The position numbers and the translations under genes are program-made. Positions 61,963 to 64,000 of a DNA stretch of 64,000 nt are shown here, one piece after another. The stretch's first letter is position 1. Every line of letters begins with the position of its first letter. Source of the stretch: Granulicella sibirica (lineage in GTDB: Bacteria; Acidobacteriota; Terriglobia; Terriglobales; Acidobacteriaceae); assembly GCF_004115155.1 (NCBI RefSeq), contig NZ_RDSM01000001.1, forward strand, positions 1,054,001 to 1,118,000. The letters are read 5' to 3'. The notes under the pieces were generated by a model. The model made no database searches. It had not been told where the DNA came from and saw only the letters and a program-made list of their open reading frames with translations.

Positions 61963-63006
61963 ATGACCACTGCTCCGATTCTGACCGACGCAGCCCTGAA
62001 GTTAGCTCTCCTCTTTCCCGGACAAGGGTCCCAGGTCGTAGGCATGGGACGCGACCTCTATGATCGCTTCCCCACCGCCCGCGCCGTCTTTGAAGAGGCC
62101 GACGACGCCCTCGGCTTCGCCCTCTCGAAGGTCATCTTCGACGGTCCGGCGGAGGAACTCAACCTCACCGAGCACACCCAGCCCGCCATCCTCACCGTCT
62201 CCGTCGCCGCCTATCGCGTCTTCGCCCAGTCAGGCATCACACCCGCCTTCGCCGCCGGACACTCCCTGGGCGAATACTCCGCGCACGTCGCTGCCGGAAC
62301 GTTCACCTTCGCCGAAGCCGTCAAGGCCGTCCGCAACCGCGGCCGCTTCATGCAGGAAGCCGTCCCCGCCGGCGAGGGAGCCATGGCCGCCATCCTCGGC
62401 CTGCCCTACGCCCAGATCAACGATATCTGCGCCCAGGTCATGGACGAAGCACTTGAAGAGCCCGGAGTCGATATCACCCCGAGCGAGTCGCACGCCGAGC
62501 GCTCCATCGTCGCCAAGGCTGTCGTCTCCCCGGCCAACCTGAACTCACCCGACCAGACCGTCATCTCCGGAGCCAAAGCCCCCGTCGATCGCGCCATCGA
62601 GCTCTGCAAGGAAGCCGGAGCCAAGCGCACCGTTCTCCTCCAGGTCAGCGCGCCCTTCCACTGCAAGCTCATGCAGCCCGCGCAGGAGCGCCTCGCCAAC
62701 CATCTCGAGAGCGTCTCATTCCATGACCCCGACTTCCCTATCGCCTGCAACGTCGACGCTCGCCTCATCACCCGCGCCCCCGACACCCGCGACTGCCTCA
62801 TCCGCCAGGTCACCGGCTCCGTCCGCTGGGTCGAGTGCATCCAGCTCCTCGTCGCCCAGGGCGCAACCCACTTCGTCGAAGTTGGCCCCGGCAAGGTCCT
62901 CAACGGACTCATGCGCCAGATCGACCGCAGCCAGAAGATCGCCAACGTCGAAGATGCCGCCTCGCTCGAAAAAGCCCTGGCCTTCCTCTCGCAACCCGTC
63001 AGCTAA
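61963..63006 (+). CDS. fabD: Malonyl-CoA:ACP transacylase
   Basis: Loads malonyl groups onto acyl carrier protein for fatty-acid synthesis. LLFPGQGSQVVGMG near the start, catalytic S101 in AGHSLGEYSA, and QVSAPFHCKLM with the catalytic His. 347 residues, slightly long because of an insertion near 150-180 (EEPGVDITPSESHAERSIVA). No other fab genes in the window. Confidence 0.94.
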   Translation: MTTAPILTDAALKLALLFPGQGSQVVGMGRDLYDRFPTARAVFEEADDALGFALSKVIFDGPAEELNLTEHTQPAILTVSVAAYRVFAQSGITPAFAAGHSLGEYSAHVAAGTFTFAEAVKAVRNRGRFMQEAVPAGEGAMAAILGLPYAQINDICAQVMDEALEEPGVDITPSESHAERSIVAKAVVSPANLNSPDQTVISGAKAPVDRAIELCKEAGAKRTVLLQVSAPFHCKLMQPAQERLANHLESVSFHDPDFPIACNVDARLITRAPDTRDCLIRQVTGSVRWVECIQLLVAQGATHFVEVGPGKVLNGLMRQIDRSQKIANVEDAASLEKALAFLSQPVS

Positions 63007-63034
63007 ACACCTTCACCACAGAAAGCGGCAAAAC

Positions 63035-63514
63035 ATGATGCAGCCCGGCGACGTAGTCGAAGACTTCACCCTGAATAATCAAAACGGCCAGCCCGTCTCC
63101 CTATCCGACTATAAGAAATCCCCGGTAGTCCTCTTCTTCTACCCCCGCGCCGACACCCCCGGCTGCACCATCGAAGCCTGCGGCTTCCGCGACACCTTCG
63201 AGAAGCTCCAGGCCGCCGGAGCCGTCGTCCTCGGCATCTCCCGCGACGACGTCAAGTCCCAGAAGAAGTTCAAGGATAAGTACGACCTGCCCTACGACCT
63301 CCTCGCCGACCCCGACATGGAGCTCATCAACCGCTACGACCTCATCCAGCCCAAGAACATGTACGGCAAGATCGTCAAAGGCGTAAAGCGCACCACCTAC
63401 ATCATCGGCCCCGACACCGGCACCGGCCAGCGCCTCCTCCACGTCTACCCCGACGTCACCCCGAAGGGCCACGCCGAGGAAGTCCTCGCGCTTCTAGCCG
63501 CGCAGAAGAAGTAG
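63035..63514 (+). CDS. bcp: Thiol peroxidase Bcp/PrxQ
   Basis: 159-residue peroxiredoxin that reduces hydroperoxides. Peroxidatic C44 and resolving C49 in DTPGCTIEACGFRD, with VLFFYPRA before it. ATG 63035 (a second ATG follows at once). 2 bp before the next gene. Confidence 0.94.
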   Translation: MMQPGDVVEDFTLNNQNGQPVSLSDYKKSPVVLFFYPRADTPGCTIEACGFRDTFEKLQAAGAVVLGISRDDVKSQKKFKDKYDLPYDLLADPDMELINRYDLIQPKNMYGKIVKGVKRTTYIIGPDTGTGQRLLHVYPDVTPKGHAEEVLALLAAQKK

Positions 63515-63516
63515 TC

Positions 63517-64000
63517 GTGGCCGACCCAGGTCCGCTCGTCGACGCGGCCATGGGCCTTGCCGCGGCCGGCCTCACCGTCGGCGGCTGGACCTACGCGGCC
63601 ATGTACCCGCGCTCACAGCTATTCGGCCGTGTCCTCGTCGCCGGACACAACCCCGGCGAACTCGCCCTCACCTTCGACGACGGCCCCAACGGCGACACCA
63701 CCCTCCGCCTCCTCGACGTCCTCGCGAAGCACGAAGCCCGCGCCACCTTCTTCGTCATCGGTCGCTTCGTCCGCAAGCAGCCCGGCATCGTCCAGGCCAT
63801 CGCCCGCGCCGGACACATCGTCGGCAACCACACCATGACCCACCCCTGGCTGCACATCCAGACCGATGCCCGCATCCGCGAAGAGCTCCGCACCGCCAAC
63901 GTCGCCATCGAAGACACGCTGGGTGCCCCCGTCCGCTTCTTCCGGCCCCCTCATGGCGCCCGCCGTCCCTACGTCCTCGACTATGCCCGCGAACTAAGCC
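63517..64000 (+). CDS. Polysaccharide deacetylase (NodB type), partial
   Basis: Starts at GTG 63517 and is cut by the window end; 161 residues visible. An N-terminal hydrophobic segment, then the NodB core: LALTFDDGPNG (metal Asp), ATFFVIGRF, HTMTHPW (metal His pair) and RFFRPPHGARR. Probably deacetylates peptidoglycan or another amino-sugar polymer. Confidence 0.9.
   Translation, partial: MADPGPLVDAAMGLAAAGLTVGGWTYAAMYPRSQLFGRVLVAGHNPGELALTFDDGPNGDTTLRLLDVLAKHEARATFFVIGRFVRKQPGIVQAIARAGHIVGNHTMTHPWLHIQTDARIREELRTANVAIEDTLGAPVRFFRPPHGARRPYVLDYARELS

Overview
The window looks like a chromosomal segment of a GC-rich soil bacterium of the Acidobacteriota, most likely family Acidobacteriaceae (Granulicella/Terriglobus/Edaphobacter type). 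The pointers are three exported VWFA proteins of the acidobacterial type, a very large TonB-dependent receptor with an N-terminal carboxypeptidase-regulatory-like domain, and a two-part glycine decarboxylase. The genus call is inference from gene content; no database was searched.

Layout. 0-11 kb: recG, hisA, two divergent VWFA proteins, a DMT permease, tatA, an outer-membrane protein, glgC and small membrane or hypothetical genes. 11.3-17.3 kb: glycine cleavage locus gcvT-gcvH-gcvPA-(unknown)-gcvPB, with interspersed palindromic repeats in the gap before gcvPB. 17.4-28 kb: DUF2911 protein, tRNA-Arg(CCG), TonB receptor, DUF2237 protein, YbiT-like ABC-F ATPase, a third VWFA protein, an exported TPR protein and a tRNA with a CAT anticodon.

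28.0-40.9 kb: an integrated element of about 12.9 kb bounded by a perfect 41-bp direct repeat that is the 5' half of the CAT tRNA. It carries a tyrosine integrase, a zinc-finger protein, an AlpA/excisionase-like HTH, a RepA-like ATPase, an XRE regulator, a putative terminase small subunit, an exported beta-helix protein, a broken SRAP gene, a run of tiny genes, a serine recombinase and a cytosolic trypsin-like protease with a coiled-coil neighbour. The gene order resembles a phage satellite (PICI-like). Integration appears to have replaced the 5' half and promoter of the tRNA gene, which now lies 9 bp behind the integrase stop codon.

41-50 kb: dTDP-rhamnose genes (rfbB-rfbA-rfbD, with rfbC convergent), a GmhB-like phosphatase, a GAF/PP2C phosphatase, a DciA-like protein, gatC and gatA, a hypothetical gene and an OmpA-like protein. 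50-58 kb: sugar porter, VOC protein, DHA2 efflux permease overlapping a Crp/Fnr regulator, yraN and pyrG. 58-60.7 kb: an accessory patch with two unknown genes, a frameshifted parDE pair, a DUF4160/DUF2442 pair with a palindromic operator, and an orphan ribbon-helix-helix antitoxin. 60.8-64 kb: DUF4230 protein, a small membrane protein, fabD, bcp and the start of a polysaccharide deacetylase cut by the window end.

Housekeeping genes are strongly G/C-biased at third codon positions. The 28-41 kb element and the 58-60.7 kb patch are visibly less so, consistent with transfer.
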